A stretch of 64,000 nucleotides of DNA from Limnohabitans sp. (GCF_030158565.1 NZ_JAOASQ010000029.1:62001-126000), one strand, 5' to 3'. Counted from the first letter of the stretch, positions 31,316-40,213 are shown. Notes: generated by a model not told the origin, from the sequence alone. Made by a program: numbers and translations.

Positions 31316-32722
31316 ATGTCTGAATTCTTTGATCCGTACAACGCCGACCGCCCCTTGATGCTCAAGTGCAGCTGCGGCCGTGACCATTCACCTGCAGACC
31401 ACCACGCCGAGGTGGCCGCCGATGCCGCCGCCGCCCAGCTGCGTGCCCGCTCGGAAACCGCTGAGTTCGAGGCCTACAGCCAGGAGTTCATCGAAGCCAC
31501 CTTGGTCAAATCGCTGTTCCCGCAAGATGAAGAGCGCCGCATGTTCTTGCGCGCCGTAGGCAAGAAAACCGCCATGGCCGCCATTGCCAGCGTGTTGCCC
31601 GTGGCCAGCTTGCAGGCCATGGCGCAAAGCAAAGGCCCACTGGAAAAAACCAAGCTCAAGATCGGCTTCATTCCAATCACCTGCGCCACGCCACTCATCA
31701 TGGCGCACCCCTTGGGCTTTTACCAAAAGCAAGGCTTGGAAGTCGAAGTCACCAAAACCGCAGGGTGGGCTTTGGTGCGCGACAAGATGATCAACAAGGA
31801 ATACGACGCCTCGCATTTCCTCTCGCCCATGCCTCTGGCCATCAGCATGGGGCTGGGCTCGAATGCCACGCCCATGAACGTGGCCACGGTGCAAAACGTC
31901 AACGGCCAGGCCATCACACTGGCCATGAAGCACAAAGACAACCGCGACCCCAAAAACTGGAAGGGCTTCAAGTTTGGCGTGCCCTTTGACTACTCGATGC
32001 ACAACTTTTTGCTGCGCTACTACCTGGCCGAAAACGGCATCAACCCCGACACCGATGTGCAGATCCGCGTGATCCCACCCGCTGAGATGGTGGCCAACTT
32101 GCGTGCGGGGAACATCGACGGTTTCCTGGGCCCCGATCCGTTCAACCAGCGTGCGGTGTTTGACGAAGTCGGCTTCATCCACATCCTGACCAAAGACTTG
32201 TGGAATGGTCACCCTTGCTGCGCCTTTGGTACCAGCACCGAGTTCATTCAAAAGAACCCCAACACCTTTGCTGCGCTGTACCGCGCTGTGCTCACGGCTG
32301 CGGCCATGGCGCGTCAAGCCGACAACCGTGAGTTGATCGCCAAGGTGATCGCACCTGCGCAGTACCTGAACCAGCCGGAAGCCGTGCTCAATCAGGTGCT
32401 GACAGGCAAGTTTGCCGACGGTCTGGGCAAAGTCATGAACGTGCCCGACCGCGCTGACTTTGACCCCATGCCTTGGCAGAGCATGGCGGTGTGGATGCTC
32501 ACGCAAATGAAGCGCTGGGGTTATGTGAAGGGCGATGTGAACTACAAACAAATCGCCGAAAAGGTGTTCCTGATCACCGATGCGCGCAAGCACATGAAAG
32601 ACCTGGGCCAGCCCTTCACCGCAGGCCCTGCCTATGCCAAGCACACCATCATGGGCAAGCCCTTTGATGCCGCCAAGCCTGAGGAATACCTCAAGAGCTT
32701 TGCGATCAACAAGATGGGTTGA
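31316..32722 (+). CDS. Cyanate/nitrate-type ABC transporter substrate-binding protein
   Basis: A binding protein of the NrtA/CmpA/CynA group, 468 residues. An unusual N-terminal stretch of about 75 residues contains the cysteine motif LKCSCGRDHS. It precedes a twin-arginine-like signal, ERRMFLRAVGKKTAMAAIASVLPVASLQAMAQ. The mature part begins LKIGFIPITCATPLIMAHPLGFYQKQGLEVEV and has the family block GFLGPDPFNQRAVFDEVGF. The ATG at 31316 is supported by GAGG upstream and by the sigma-54 promoter lying just before it. Cyanate as substrate is inferred from the cyanase gene in the same operon; nitrate or bicarbonate binders look alike. Confidence 0.85.
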   Translation: MSEFFDPYNADRPLMLKCSCGRDHSPADHHAEVAADAAAAQLRARSETAEFEAYSQEFIEATLVKSLFPQDEERRMFLRAVGKKTAMAAIASVLPVASLQAMAQSKGPLEKTKLKIGFIPITCATPLIMAHPLGFYQKQGLEVEVTKTAGWALVRDKMINKEYDASHFLSPMPLAISMGLGSNATPMNVATVQNVNGQAITLAMKHKDNRDPKNWKGFKFGVPFDYSMHNFLLRYYLAENGINPDTDVQIRVIPPAEMVANLRAGNIDGFLGPDPFNQRAVFDEVGFIHILTKDLWNGHPCCAFGTSTEFIQKNPNTFAALYRAVLTAAAMARQADNRELIAKVIAPAQYLNQPEAVLNQVLTGKFADGLGKVMNVPDRADFDPMPWQSMAVWMLTQMKRWGYVKGDVNYKQIAEKVFLITDARKHMKDLGQPFTAGPAYAKHTIMGKPFDAAKPEEYLKSFAINKMG

Positions 32723-32727
32723 TCCAC

Positions 32728-33594
32728 ATGAAGACCTCTCACCTCAATTTGCGAGCGGCCATGGTGTCGCTGCTCATGTTCCTGGTGTTTCTGGGCGCGT
32801 GGCAACTGTCGGCCACCGCACCGTCGGTGGCCGGTGCGTCCAAGGCGGGCATGACGGCCGATGAAATCGAGTACCAGAAGATGATGGGCAAGGACCCGGG
32901 TGCGGTCAAAAGCATGGGCTTTCCGCCGCCGCTCGAAGTGGGCAAAGCCATCGTCGGGCATCTGTCGGATCCGTTTTATGACAAAGGCCCCAACGACAAG
33001 GGCATTGGCATTCAACTGGCGCATTCGCTGGGCCGCGTGGGCTTGGGTTTTTTGCTGGCCGTGCTGGTGGCGCTGCCCGTGGGTTTCATGATTGGCATGT
33101 CGCCGCTCATGCGCAAAGCGTTTGACCCCTTTGTGCAGGTGCTCAAGCCCATCAGCCCCTTGGCCTGGATGCCCTTGGCGCTGTACACGCTGAAAGACTC
33201 GGAGGTCAGCGGCATTTTCGTGATCTTCATCTGCTCGGTCTGGCCCATGCTGATCAACACCGCCTTTGGTGTGGCTGCGGTCAAACGTGACTGGCTCAAC
33301 GTGGCGAGCACGCTGGAAGTGCGTCCTTTGCGCAAAGCGTTTCAGGTGATCTTGCCAGCGGCGGCGCCGACCATCGTCACCGGCATGCGCATCAGCATGG
33401 GCATCGCCTGGCTGGTGATCGTGGCAGCCGAAATGTTGGTGGGCGGCACTGGCGTGGGTTACTTCGTGTGGAACGAGTGGAACAACCTGTCTCTGGTCAA
33501 TGTGATCTTTGCGGTGCTGGTGATTGGTGTGGTCGGCATGTTGCTGGACCTGGCTTTTGCCCAAGTGCAAAAGGCGGTGACCTATGTGGAGTGA
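32728..33594 (+). CDS. Cyanate/nitrate-type ABC transporter permease
   Basis: An inner-membrane permease of the NrtB/SsuC type, 288 residues, with one N-terminal and about five further membrane segments. The coupling EAA-like motif is near NVASTLEVRPLRKAFQVILPAAAPTIVTGMRIS. The family insertion after the first helix, about 70 soluble residues, is present. It starts 5 nt after the binding-protein stop. The ATPase gene overlaps its end by 11 nt. Confidence 0.88.
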   Translation: MKTSHLNLRAAMVSLLMFLVFLGAWQLSATAPSVAGASKAGMTADEIEYQKMMGKDPGAVKSMGFPPPLEVGKAIVGHLSDPFYDKGPNDKGIGIQLAHSLGRVGLGFLLAVLVALPVGFMIGMSPLMRKAFDPFVQVLKPISPLAWMPLALYTLKDSEVSGIFVIFICSVWPMLINTAFGVAAVKRDWLNVASTLEVRPLRKAFQVILPAAAPTIVTGMRISMGIAWLVIVAAEMLVGGTGVGYFVWNEWNNLSLVNVIFAVLVIGVVGMLLDLAFAQVQKAVTYVE

Positions 33595-34459
33595 AACCAC
33601 TGAACGCGAGCTGATCGCGCCTTTGCCCACCGACATTTTTGCACCCCAACCCAAGGCCAAAGCCATGAACGCTTTCCTCAAAATTGAAAAACTGGGCAAG
33701 TCCTACCAAAGCGAAAAGCCGGTTTTTGCAGACGTGAACTTCACCATCGACAAGGGTGAGTTTGTTTGCATCATCGGCCACTCGGGCTGCGGCAAGACCA
33801 CCATCCTTAACGTGTTGGCTGGCCTGGATACGGCCAGTGAGGGTCACGCTTTCATGGACGGCCGCGAGATCGCAGGCCCCAGCCTGGAACGCGGTGTGGT
33901 GTTCCAAAGCCACGCGCTCATGCCTTGGCTCACCGTGCGGCAAAACATCGCGTTTGCCGTCAAGTCCAAATGGCCTGAATGGAAGACGCCGCAAATCAAT
34001 GTGCATGTGGAAAAGCATGTCGGCATGGTGGGTTTGTTGCACGCCATCGACAAAAAACCGAGCCAGCTGTCGGGCGGCATGAAGCAGCGCGTGGGCATCG
34101 CCCGGGCCTTTGCCATCCAGCCCAAGATGCTGTTGCTCGACGAGCCCTTTGGTGCACTCGATGCGCTCACGCGCGGCACGATTCAGGACGAACTGATGAG
34201 CATCGTGCGCCAGACGCAGCAGACGGTCTTCATGATCACGCACGACGTGGACGAAGCGATTTTGTTGTCGGACCGCATCTTGCTCATGAGCAACGGCAAC
34301 GAGTCGGGTGGCAGTTATGTGCCCGGTGGATTGGCCGAAGTGGTGGTCAACCCGCTGCCGCGCGAACGCACCCGCGCCCAGCTGCACCACCTGCCCGGCT
34401 ACTACGACATGCGCAACCACATCGTCGATTTTTTGGTGTCACGCGCCAAAGCACATTGA
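33584..34459 (+). CDS. Cyanate/nitrate-type ABC transporter ATP-binding protein
   Basis: The ATPase of the importer, 291 residues, NrtD/SsuB type. It has Walker A GHSGCGKTT near residue 65, a Q-loop in VVFQSHALMPWLTVR, signature LSGGMKQRVGIARAFA and Walker B LLLLDEPFGALDAL. The H-loop is in FMITHDVDEAI. The first ATG (33584) overlaps the permease gene. An in-frame ATG at 33665 directly before the conserved domain is an alternative. Confidence 0.9.
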   Translation: MWSETTERELIAPLPTDIFAPQPKAKAMNAFLKIEKLGKSYQSEKPVFADVNFTIDKGEFVCIIGHSGCGKTTILNVLAGLDTASEGHAFMDGREIAGPSLERGVVFQSHALMPWLTVRQNIAFAVKSKWPEWKTPQINVHVEKHVGMVGLLHAIDKKPSQLSGGMKQRVGIARAFAIQPKMLLLDEPFGALDALTRGTIQDELMSIVRQTQQTVFMITHDVDEAILLSDRILLMSNGNESGGSYVPGGLAEVVVNPLPRERTRAQLHHLPGYYDMRNHIVDFLVSRAKAH

Positions 34460-34505
34460 ATTGTTTCATCCCTGATTTTTCATCAACCCCCTCAAGAGGT
34501 CTTTC

Positions 34506-34949
34506 ATGAACCGTTTAGAAGTCACCGAAAAAATCATCTCCACCAAAGTGGCCAAAGGCATCAAGTGGAGCGACGTCGCCGAGAAAGTCGGCCTGTCCAA
34601 AGAATGGGTCACCGCTGGGTGCCTGGGCCAAATGACCTTTGACGCCAAGCAAGCCAAAGTCATCGGCAAGATCTTTGGCTTGACGGCCGACGAGATCAAA
34701 TGGCTGCAAGTCGTGCCCTACAAAGGCTCCCTGCCCAGCCAGGTGCCCACTGACCCGCTGATCTACCGCTGGTACGAAATCGTGAGCGTGTACGGCACCA
34801 CCATCAAAGAACTGATCCACGAAGAGTTCGGCGACGGCATCATGAGCGCCATCGACTTCAGCATGGACATCGTGCGCCAGCCCGACCCCAAAGGCGACCG
34901 CGTGAACGTGGTGCTGTCGGGCAAATTCTTGCCTTACAAGCAGTATTGA
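34506..34949 (+). CDS. cynS: Cyanate hydratase (cyanase)
   Basis: Decomposes cyanate with bicarbonate to ammonia and carbon dioxide, supplying nitrogen and removing a toxin. The 147-residue product aligns throughout with CynS. The catalytic Arg88, Glu91 and Ser114 sit in YRWYEIVS and MSAIDFSMD, the counterparts of E. coli Arg96, Glu99 and Ser122. AGAGGT precedes the ATG. It is the last gene of the sigma-54-driven operon. No carbonic anhydrase (cynT) or CynR regulator is nearby, unlike in E. coli. Confidence 0.96.
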   Translation: MNRLEVTEKIISTKVAKGIKWSDVAEKVGLSKEWVTAGCLGQMTFDAKQAKVIGKIFGLTADEIKWLQVVPYKGSLPSQVPTDPLIYRWYEIVSVYGTTIKELIHEEFGDGIMSAIDFSMDIVRQPDPKGDRVNVVLSGKFLPYKQY

Positions 34950-34971
34950 GCTGCTTGCCCTGCGGGGCACC

Positions 34972-35008
34972 AAAAAGCCGTGGTGAACATCGTCCACCAC
35001 GGCTTTTT
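34972..35008. terminator. Bidirectional rho-independent terminator
   Basis: AAAAAGCCGTGGTG at 34972-34985 pairs perfectly with CACCACGGCTTTTT at 34995-35008 around a 9-nt loop. It ends both the cyanate operon and the convergent rubredoxin operon. Confidence 0.93.
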
Positions 35009-35020
35009 GCTGTGGGCAGA

Positions 35021-36316
35021 TCAGTGCAAGGACAAAGGCAGCGAAGTGGTTTTCACGCGCACCACCGCATCGCGCACGGTGTAAGGCTGGGCGCAGGGCT
35101 GCTCGGCGTTGTCCGGCCAATGCGCCTCGCGCTGGCAAGCACAGACCAAGGCGGCTGTCAGCGTTTGGGCTTGGCGCAAGATCGGCTCGATGAAGCGGCT
35201 GGACTGGCCGTTCACGCTGATGCAGTCGCCCAGGGCGTAGATGTGGGGCATGCTGGTTTGCAGGGTTTGCGCATCCACGGCGATGCCGTTTTGCCAGTCC
35301 AGCCCCGCGCTGCGCGCCAAGCGGGTGGGCGTGACCAAACCGGTGGCAGCAATCACCTGATCGGCCAGCACGACTTGCCCGTCGCTGGTGCGCAGTTGGT
35401 ACTGCGCGCCTTGGCGCTGCAAGTCTTGCAGTTGCATTGCGCCCATGAAGTGGATGGGCAAGCCAGACCAAGCGGCCAGCAAGGGCTCGCCCGCTTGGTC
35501 GGCTGGCCAGCGGGCCAGGGGCCGCGCTTGGGTGTCGATGAGTGTCACGCGGTGTCCGCCCAGGGCCAAGTCGTTGGCCAATTCGCTGCCAATCAAACCG
35601 GCCCCCACGATGGCCACATGCTGGGGCTTGGCACCCAGCGCGGCTTGAAAGCGCTGGTAAGCCTGCAGGTGGTTGATGCGCCAGCACAGGTCGGCGCGCA
35701 AGGGCGCAGGCAATGCGGCTTCGGCCCCATGTGCCAGTACCAGTTGGGCGTAAGGCACGGGCCCATGGGTGGTGCGCAGCGTGCGGCTTTCGGTGCAGAT
35801 GTGCAGCGCTTGCGTGTGCGCCAACAGCCGCACTTGCCAGCGCGCTGCGGCCTCGGCGCCGGTTTCCTTCACCATCGTTTGGGGCTTGATGTGTCGTGCC
35901 ATGGCCACCGACAGCAGGGGTTTGTCGTACACGTCTCCAGCGCAAGCCGTGACCAAGGTGATGGGGGTGTTGGGCAATTGGGCGCGCAGGTTTTGCACCA
36001 GTTGCCAGCCTGCCTTGCCCGCCCCCACCACCACGATGCCGGGCGCTGAGCGTGGGGCCGACAAGTGCGCGCTGGCTTGGCAAGTTGCGCTGTTTTTGAG
36101 GGCGCTCAGGTCTGGCGCCACATAAAACTCAAAGTCTGACTTGGTCACGCCGCACAAAGGGCATGCCCAGTCCTCGGGGATGTCGGCAAAGCGCGTGCCC
36201 GCCAGCAGGCCGCTGTCGGGGTCGCCTTCTTCTTCGTTGTAGATGTAGCCGCAGGCGTGGCAAATGTAGAGCTGCCAAGCCGCGTCGGCGGGCAGCACAA
36301 GTGGGGTGTCGTTCAT
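35021..36316 (-). CDS. Rubredoxin-rubredoxin reductase fusion
   Basis: A 431-residue electron-transfer flavoprotein. Residues 1-65 are a rubredoxin with iron ligands C19, C22, C52 and C55 (CHACGY, CPLCGV). The rest is a FAD/NAD(P)H-dependent reductase with [18 protein letters not shown] near 93, a second Rossmann motif [21 protein letters not shown] near 235 and the FAD motif IYALGDC near 370. Such fusions pass electrons from NAD(P)H to an oxygenase or to oxygen and peroxide defence. The gene overlaps the upstream flavoprotein gene by ATGA, so that protein is a likely partner. No AlkB-type hydroxylase is present in the window. Confidence 0.9.
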   Translation of the reverse strand: MNDTPLVLPADAAWQLYICHACGYIYNEEEGDPDSGLLAGTRFADIPEDWACPLCGVTKSDFEFYVAPDLSALKNSATCQASAHLSAPRSAPGIVVVGAGKAGWQLVQNLRAQLPNTPITLVTACAGDVYDKPLLSVAMARHIKPQTMVKETGAEAAARWQVRLLAHTQALHICTESRTLRTTHGPVPYAQLVLAHGAEAALPAPLRADLCWRINHLQAYQRFQAALGAKPQHVAIVGAGLIGSELANDLALGGHRVTLIDTQARPLARWPADQAGEPLLAAWSGLPIHFMGAMQLQDLQRQGAQYQLRTSDGQVVLADQVIAATGLVTPTRLARSAGLDWQNGIAVDAQTLQTSMPHIYALGDCISVNGQSSRFIEPILRQAQTLTAALVCACQREAHWPDNAEQPCAQPYTVRDAVVRVKTTSLPLSLH

Positions 36317-37455
36317 GCGGGCATCTCCTGGGCGCTCAGTCGGGTCATCTCTTTGCGCAAATGCTTGATGGCGGGCGTGACGATGGCCACAAACTGCGCT
36401 TCGCGCACACGGCGCTGCACTTCAGACTGCATCAGGTAACCCCGCGCGCCTTGGTGCATCAAGGCCGAGTTGGCAGCGCGCAAGGACAGTTCGGCCCCGT
36501 GGCTGCGGGCGTCCAGCACGTTGATGAAATAGTCGGTCGAGGTGTCGAAAGGCGTTTCGGCCAGCTTCATGATGCGGGCCACCAGCGCGTCCAATTCGGC
36601 TTGCAAATCGGCCGGCCGGTCTTCGAGGTATTGGTTCACATGGCCCAATTGGCCTTCGACGGTCCACATGCTGTCGATGGCACCCTGAACAATGCCGGCC
36701 GCCATGCCGCACTGCAGTAGCACAAAGCCGCCGCGAATGCGCGCGATCAAGGGCTTGGCTGGGTCGGCCACCAGATCGTCGCTGCCAACGAACAGGTCTT
36801 TGCAATGCACACTGAATGTGCCGGTGCCTTCCATGCCCGAGAACTCGGGGCAGGCTTTGAGCGTGACCCCAGGCGCATCGCAGCGCAGCATGAACATGAT
36901 CTCGCGGCTGGCCCCCACATCGTTCGTCGCCACGGCAGCAATTGCGCCGAAGTAATGGTCGGCGGCCAGGTTGCTGACCCAGGGCAGGGTGCCGTTGATG
37001 CGGTAACCGCCCTCAACGGGTGTGGCCTTGAGCAGCAAGGCTTCGATTTGCGCGAAGCTTTTCATCGGGTTGGACAAGCCGGTGCCGCCCAGCGTGTCGC
37101 CGCGCACATGGCGCGCCAGGCGTTCGCCTTGCAGCGCCGGATTGCCCGAAGCCTGCATGTACAGCCCGGCCACGGATTGGCACCACATCATGAAACCTGT
37201 GGCCCCACACACCTTCGATGCTTCGGCCATGGCCGCAATGGCCAGGCCATAGTCGCCCGGTGTGCCGTCGGCTTTGGGCAAGTGGGCGCTCATGGCCCCT
37301 GCGGTTGCCAGCTGTTTCAGCACGGACTCGGGGTAGGTGCCTCGGTCAATTGCATAGGCCTGTTGCGCCAAGGGTCCTTGGGCGATGGCACGTACCGCGC
37401 TGAGGAGCGGGATGGAAGGGGTGGCCAGTACAGGGGGCAGGTTGGCGGGATTCAT
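36313..37455 (-). CDS. Acyl-CoA dehydrogenase-fold flavoprotein (monooxygenase-like possible)
   Basis: A 380-residue protein of the acyl-CoA dehydrogenase superfamily. It has an N-terminal helical domain ([23 protein letters not shown]), a middle beta domain ([25 protein letters not shown]) and a C-terminal helical domain. The YEG-type catalytic glutamate context of classical dehydrogenases is not seen. The DszC/SfnB-like group, which are flavin-dependent oxygenases of organosulfur compounds, is therefore a reasonable alternative. The start at 37455 has GGAG 6 nt upstream. Coupling to a rubredoxin reductase and an OsmC protein under a sigma-54 promoter also fits a sulfur- or nitrogen-scavenging oxygenase, but the substrate is unknown. 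Confidence 0.75.
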   Translation of the reverse strand: MNPANLPPVLATPSIPLLSAVRAIAQGPLAQQAYAIDRGTYPESVLKQLATAGAMSAHLPKADGTPGDYGLAIAAMAEASKVCGATGFMMWCQSVAGLYMQASGNPALQGERLARHVRGDTLGGTGLSNPMKSFAQIEALLLKATPVEGGYRINGTLPWVSNLAADHYFGAIAAVATNDVGASREIMFMLRCDAPGVTLKACPEFSGMEGTGTFSVHCKDLFVGSDDLVADPAKPLIARIRGGFVLLQCGMAAGIVQGAIDSMWTVEGQLGHVNQYLEDRPADLQAELDALVARIMKLAETPFDTSTDYFINVLDARSHGAELSLRAANSALMHQGARGYLMQSEVQRRVREAQFVAIVTPAIKHLRKEMTRLSAQEMPA

Positions 37456-37547
37456 AAAAAGCTCCAATGGGGGGCGCTCTTGATCAGAGCGGGGGCTGAA
37501 CGGGGATGAATGCTTCAACAGGTGCGGCTTGCGCCTGTTGCACCGCT

Positions 37548-38108
37548 TCAGGCCATCGAGATTTCGAAGGGGATCGGGTTGCGCATGCTGTTGGCCACGG
37601 GCGAGTAAAAGTTGGCGTGTTGCACGATCTCGTCCAGCACTTCGCGTGGTGCGTCACCTTCGACCAGCACCTTCACGCGGATGGCCTGAAAGCCCATTTG
37701 GTGTGGCGTCATCTCCAGTGCACCGCCCGCCCCCCAGGCTGCGGGGTTGCCAATGTCGCCTTCCAGAAAGACTTCGAGTTTGCTGAGCTTGACGCCCTTC
37801 CAGGTGGCCACGGCGGTCACGCCCACGGCGATGCATCCGCCCAGGCCCGACAGCACGATCTCGCCGGGTGCTGGGGCGGTGTCTTCGCCAAACAGGTGCA
37901 GCGGCTCGTCCACCACCACGGTGTGCTTGTCGCCAACAGAAGACAAGGAGCGGTACTGGCCTTCCATGACGGTGTGAACCTTGTTGGTGCCGCGCCGCGC
38001 CGGGTTGGCTTTGCCGCCTGCGGCAAATGTGGCCAGGCCTTGGGCGTCGATGGGGCGCAAACAGGCTTTGACGGTGGTGGGGGTGTCGAGGGTGGCAGCT
38101 TCGGTCAT
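37548..38108 (-). CDS. OsmC family protein with a single cysteine
   Basis: A 186-residue OsmC/Ohr-fold protein. The first conserved cysteine is C92 in LSGLGGCIAVGVTAVA. The second position of Ohr/OsmC, normally H-x-x-C-P, reads HANFYSPVANSM, so it has no cysteine. Classic thiol peroxidase chemistry is therefore unlikely to proceed through a C-C pair. AAGGA precedes the ATG at 38108. It is the first gene behind a consensus sigma-54 promoter, followed 92 nt later by the flavoprotein gene. A small hairpin (37516-37540) stands in the gap. Confidence 0.85.
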   Translation of the reverse strand: MTEAATLDTPTTVKACLRPIDAQGLATFAAGGKANPARRGTNKVHTVMEGQYRSLSSVGDKHTVVVDEPLHLFGEDTAPAPGEIVLSGLGGCIAVGVTAVATWKGVKLSKLEVFLEGDIGNPAAWGAGGALEMTPHQMGFQAIRVKVLVEGDAPREVLDEIVQHANFYSPVANSMRNPIPFEISMA

Positions 38109-38172
38109 GGCAAATCCTTGGGCGTTGAGGGTTGAAAAACAGGGCATCCAGCGATGCCTGTGCCCATGACTT

Positions 38173-38188
38173 TGCAAAGGCCGTGCCA
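38173..38188 (-). promoter_or_regulatory. Sigma-54 (-24/-12) promoter of the OsmC operon
   Basis: On the minus strand the site reads TGGCACGGCCTTTGCA, a full match to TGGCACG-N4-TTGCA. It lies 65 nt upstream of the OsmC start codon and about 135 nt downstream of a dyad, next to an enhancer-binding protein gene. Confidence 0.88.
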
Positions 38189-38321
38189 GGGATGGGGGTG
38201 GGCAGTTGATTGCGTGTTTGAAGCACGCAAGTGCTTGATATGAAAGGATTTTCAGCTGCCAAGATGCTGCAAGCCGTGCGCCCTCACCACCGCTCTTGGA
38301 TGCCGTGGACCCAGGGTTTGG

Positions 38322-38352
38322 ACATTGTGTTGACAATGTGTAAACACAATGT
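38322..38352. promoter_or_regulatory. Candidate upstream activator site
   Basis: ACATTGTGTT at 38322-38331 and AACACAATGT at 38343-38352 form a perfect 10-bp dyad separated by 11 nt. Its centre is about 150 nt upstream of the sigma-54 promoter, the usual distance for enhancer-binding proteins. It lies just past the stop codon of that regulator gene. It is much more AT-rich than the surroundings. Confidence 0.65.
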
Positions 38353-38356
38353 ACGG

Positions 38357-40015
38357 TCAGCGCAAACCGGCTTTGCGCAGGCGGTAGGCAAACTGCCGCA
38401 AAGTCAACCCCAAGCTCTGGGCGGCGCGAGACTGGTTGCCCTGGTGTTGCGCCAGGGCTTGCTGCAAGACCTGCACCGTGTGGGAGTGCGCGTTTTCGTA
38501 AGCCCGCACGCCCAGCGACGCCGTGCCAGCGGGTTCGGGTGCTCGATGCTGTCCAGCGGGCAATGGCGTGGAGGGCATCATTGCCGGTGACATGGTCGGT
38601 GCCATGGCTGGCGTGGCCCAGGCTTGCGGCAAATAGGGCTGCAATTGCTCGGGTGTGAGCAAGGTTTGATCGGCCAACAGCACCATGCGCTCGATGCAGT
38701 TGCCCAACTCGCGGATGTTGCCGGGCCAAGGATGCTGCGTCAGCGTGTCCAGCGCCTCGGGGCTGAGGTACACGTTTTTCTGGTGCGCCTGGTTGGCGCG
38801 GTTCACAAAGTGCAAGGCCAGCTCGCGGATGTCGCCGGGGCGCTCGGCCAGCGATGGCAGCCGGATCGGGATCACGTTCAGGCGGTAGTACAGGTCTTGC
38901 CGAAAGCGCCCGGCTTGCACTTCGGCCGCCAGGTCGCGGTTGGTGGCCGCCACCAGGCGTACATTGACTTGGACTTCGCGCTGGCTGCCCAGCCGCACCA
39001 CGGTACCTTCTTGCAAGGTGCGCAGCAGCTTGGACTGCAAGGTCAAGGGCAGCTCCCCGATTTCGTCCAAAAAAATGGTGCCACCGTGTGCCTGCTCGAA
39101 CCAGCCGGGCCGGGCCTGGTTGGCCCCGGTGAAGGCACCACGCTCATGGCCAAACAGCTCCGACTCGAACAAGGTGTCCGGAATCGCTGAGCAATTGACC
39201 TTGATGAACGGCTGCGTTGATCGCGGGCTGGCCAGGTGCACGGCCCGCGCAAACAGCTCTTTGCCCGTGCCTGACTGGCCCAGCAGCAGCACCGTGGCTT
39301 GCGATTGCGATACCCGCTCCAACTCGGACAAAGCCTGCAACAAAGGGGGCGAGCTGCCGATCAGCCCATACCGTGCGGCATGTGTGCTGAGCGCCTGCGA
39401 CAAGGCCGCGTTGCGCGCCCGCAAGTGCCGTGTCTGCTCATTGACCAACTGCTCCATGTGCAGCACCTGCCCCGCCAAAGTGGCCAGCACTTTCAGCACG
39501 GCCAAGTCGTCGTTTAAATGCCGCTGACGGCTGCGGATGCGGTGGCAACCGAGCACGCCCACGGTGCTGGTGCCCAAGGTGATGGGCAAGGCCAGATACG
39601 CCACGGTCTCGTTGGGAAACTGCACTGGGCTGACCGAGCGGAACAAAAACAGCGGCTCGTGCGCAATGTCCTGAACAATCGAAGGCAAGCCGCTTTGCAG
39701 TACCCGCCCGGTGATGCCTTCGCCTTCGGCATACACCCCCCGTCGCATTTCCATGGCCGTCAAGCCATAGGCGAGGCGAATCGATGCGGTGTGACTTGAC
39801 GGATGTGGATCGCCAGGGACAGGGGTGTCGCGTAGCACCACGCGCCCCCGGTTCAAGCCCAGCAACTCACTCATCAAATGCAGCATCTCGCGCAGCACCT
39901 CGCCCGAAGACAGGCTGCGCCCCACCCATTTCATGACCTCGCGCATGAGCAACAGCTCTTGCTCGCGCCAGTGCGCATCGGTCGGGGAGGGGGCTGAAAT
40001 GGGGGCGGTGGGCAT
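38357..40015 (-). CDS. Sigma-54-dependent enhancer-binding protein, GAF-AAA-Fis
   Basis: A 552-residue transcriptional activator. A GAF sensor domain covers about residues 25-180. The AAA+ domain has Walker A LGQSGTGKE near 246-253, the sigma-54 contact loop GAFTGA at 293-298 and Walker B GGTIFLDEIGELPL. A proline/methionine-rich linker follows. The C-terminal Fis-type helix-turn-helix is QSRAAQSLGLTLRQFAYRLRKAG. The domain order is that of NifA and FhlA-like activators. Its gene lies immediately upstream, in the same direction, of a dyad and a consensus sigma-54 promoter, so it most likely activates the OsmC operon. The effector sensed by the GAF domain is unknown. Confidence 0.88.
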   Translation of the reverse strand: MPTAPISAPSPTDAHWREQELLLMREVMKWVGRSLSSGEVLREMLHLMSELLGLNRGRVVLRDTPVPGDPHPSSHTASIRLAYGLTAMEMRRGVYAEGEGITGRVLQSGLPSIVQDIAHEPLFLFRSVSPVQFPNETVAYLALPITLGTSTVGVLGCHRIRSRQRHLNDDLAVLKVLATLAGQVLHMEQLVNEQTRHLRARNAALSQALSTHAARYGLIGSSPPLLQALSELERVSQSQATVLLLGQSGTGKELFARAVHLASPRSTQPFIKVNCSAIPDTLFESELFGHERGAFTGANQARPGWFEQAHGGTIFLDEIGELPLTLQSKLLRTLQEGTVVRLGSQREVQVNVRLVAATNRDLAAEVQAGRFRQDLYYRLNVIPIRLPSLAERPGDIRELALHFVNRANQAHQKNVYLSPEALDTLTQHPWPGNIRELGNCIERMVLLADQTLLTPEQLQPYLPQAWATPAMAPTMSPAMMPSTPLPAGQHRAPEPAGTASLGVRAYENAHSHTVQVLQQALAQHQGNQSRAAQSLGLTLRQFAYRLRKAGLR

Positions 40016-40111
40016 GCTTTGCAGGCAAGCAAGCTTTGGACCAGGGGGGCGATGGCCAAGCAATGTGGCAACCTGGCCGATGGGTTTGAATTTCACCCGG
40101 TTAAAATCCAG

Positions 40112-40213
40112 CCTTCCCCAAGGAGCGTTGCAGCCTGCCTCTACCCATGAGCATGCAGGTCAGGCTTGGGGCCTTCAATTCCTGATTGTTTTGCACAACG
40201 ACGCTCACCTGTA
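40112..40213 (+). ncRNA. S-adenosylhomocysteine (SAH) riboswitch
   Basis: The leader has the P1 stem CCCCAAG (40116-40122) with CTTGGGG (40165-40171). The conserved core GGAGCGTTGCAGCC follows the 5' strand of P1. The downstream pseudoknot strand CAACGACGCTCACC lies near 40196-40209. Order and sequence match SAH riboswitches found before metH and ahcY in beta- and gammaproteobacteria. It would turn on metH2 when SAH accumulates. The downstream element ends close to the ribosome-binding site AAGGTGAG at 40218-40225. Confidence 0.85.

Noticed and set aside
35021-36316. Alkane hydroxylase system around the rubredoxin reductase
   Set aside because: No AlkB- or CYP153-type gene lies in the window; the translationally coupled partner is an acyl-CoA dehydrogenase-fold protein.
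38326-38345. NifA-type activator site (TGT-N10-ACA) in the dyad before the OsmC operon
   Set aside because: No TGT is followed by ACA at the required spacing. The dyad is real but is not this motif.
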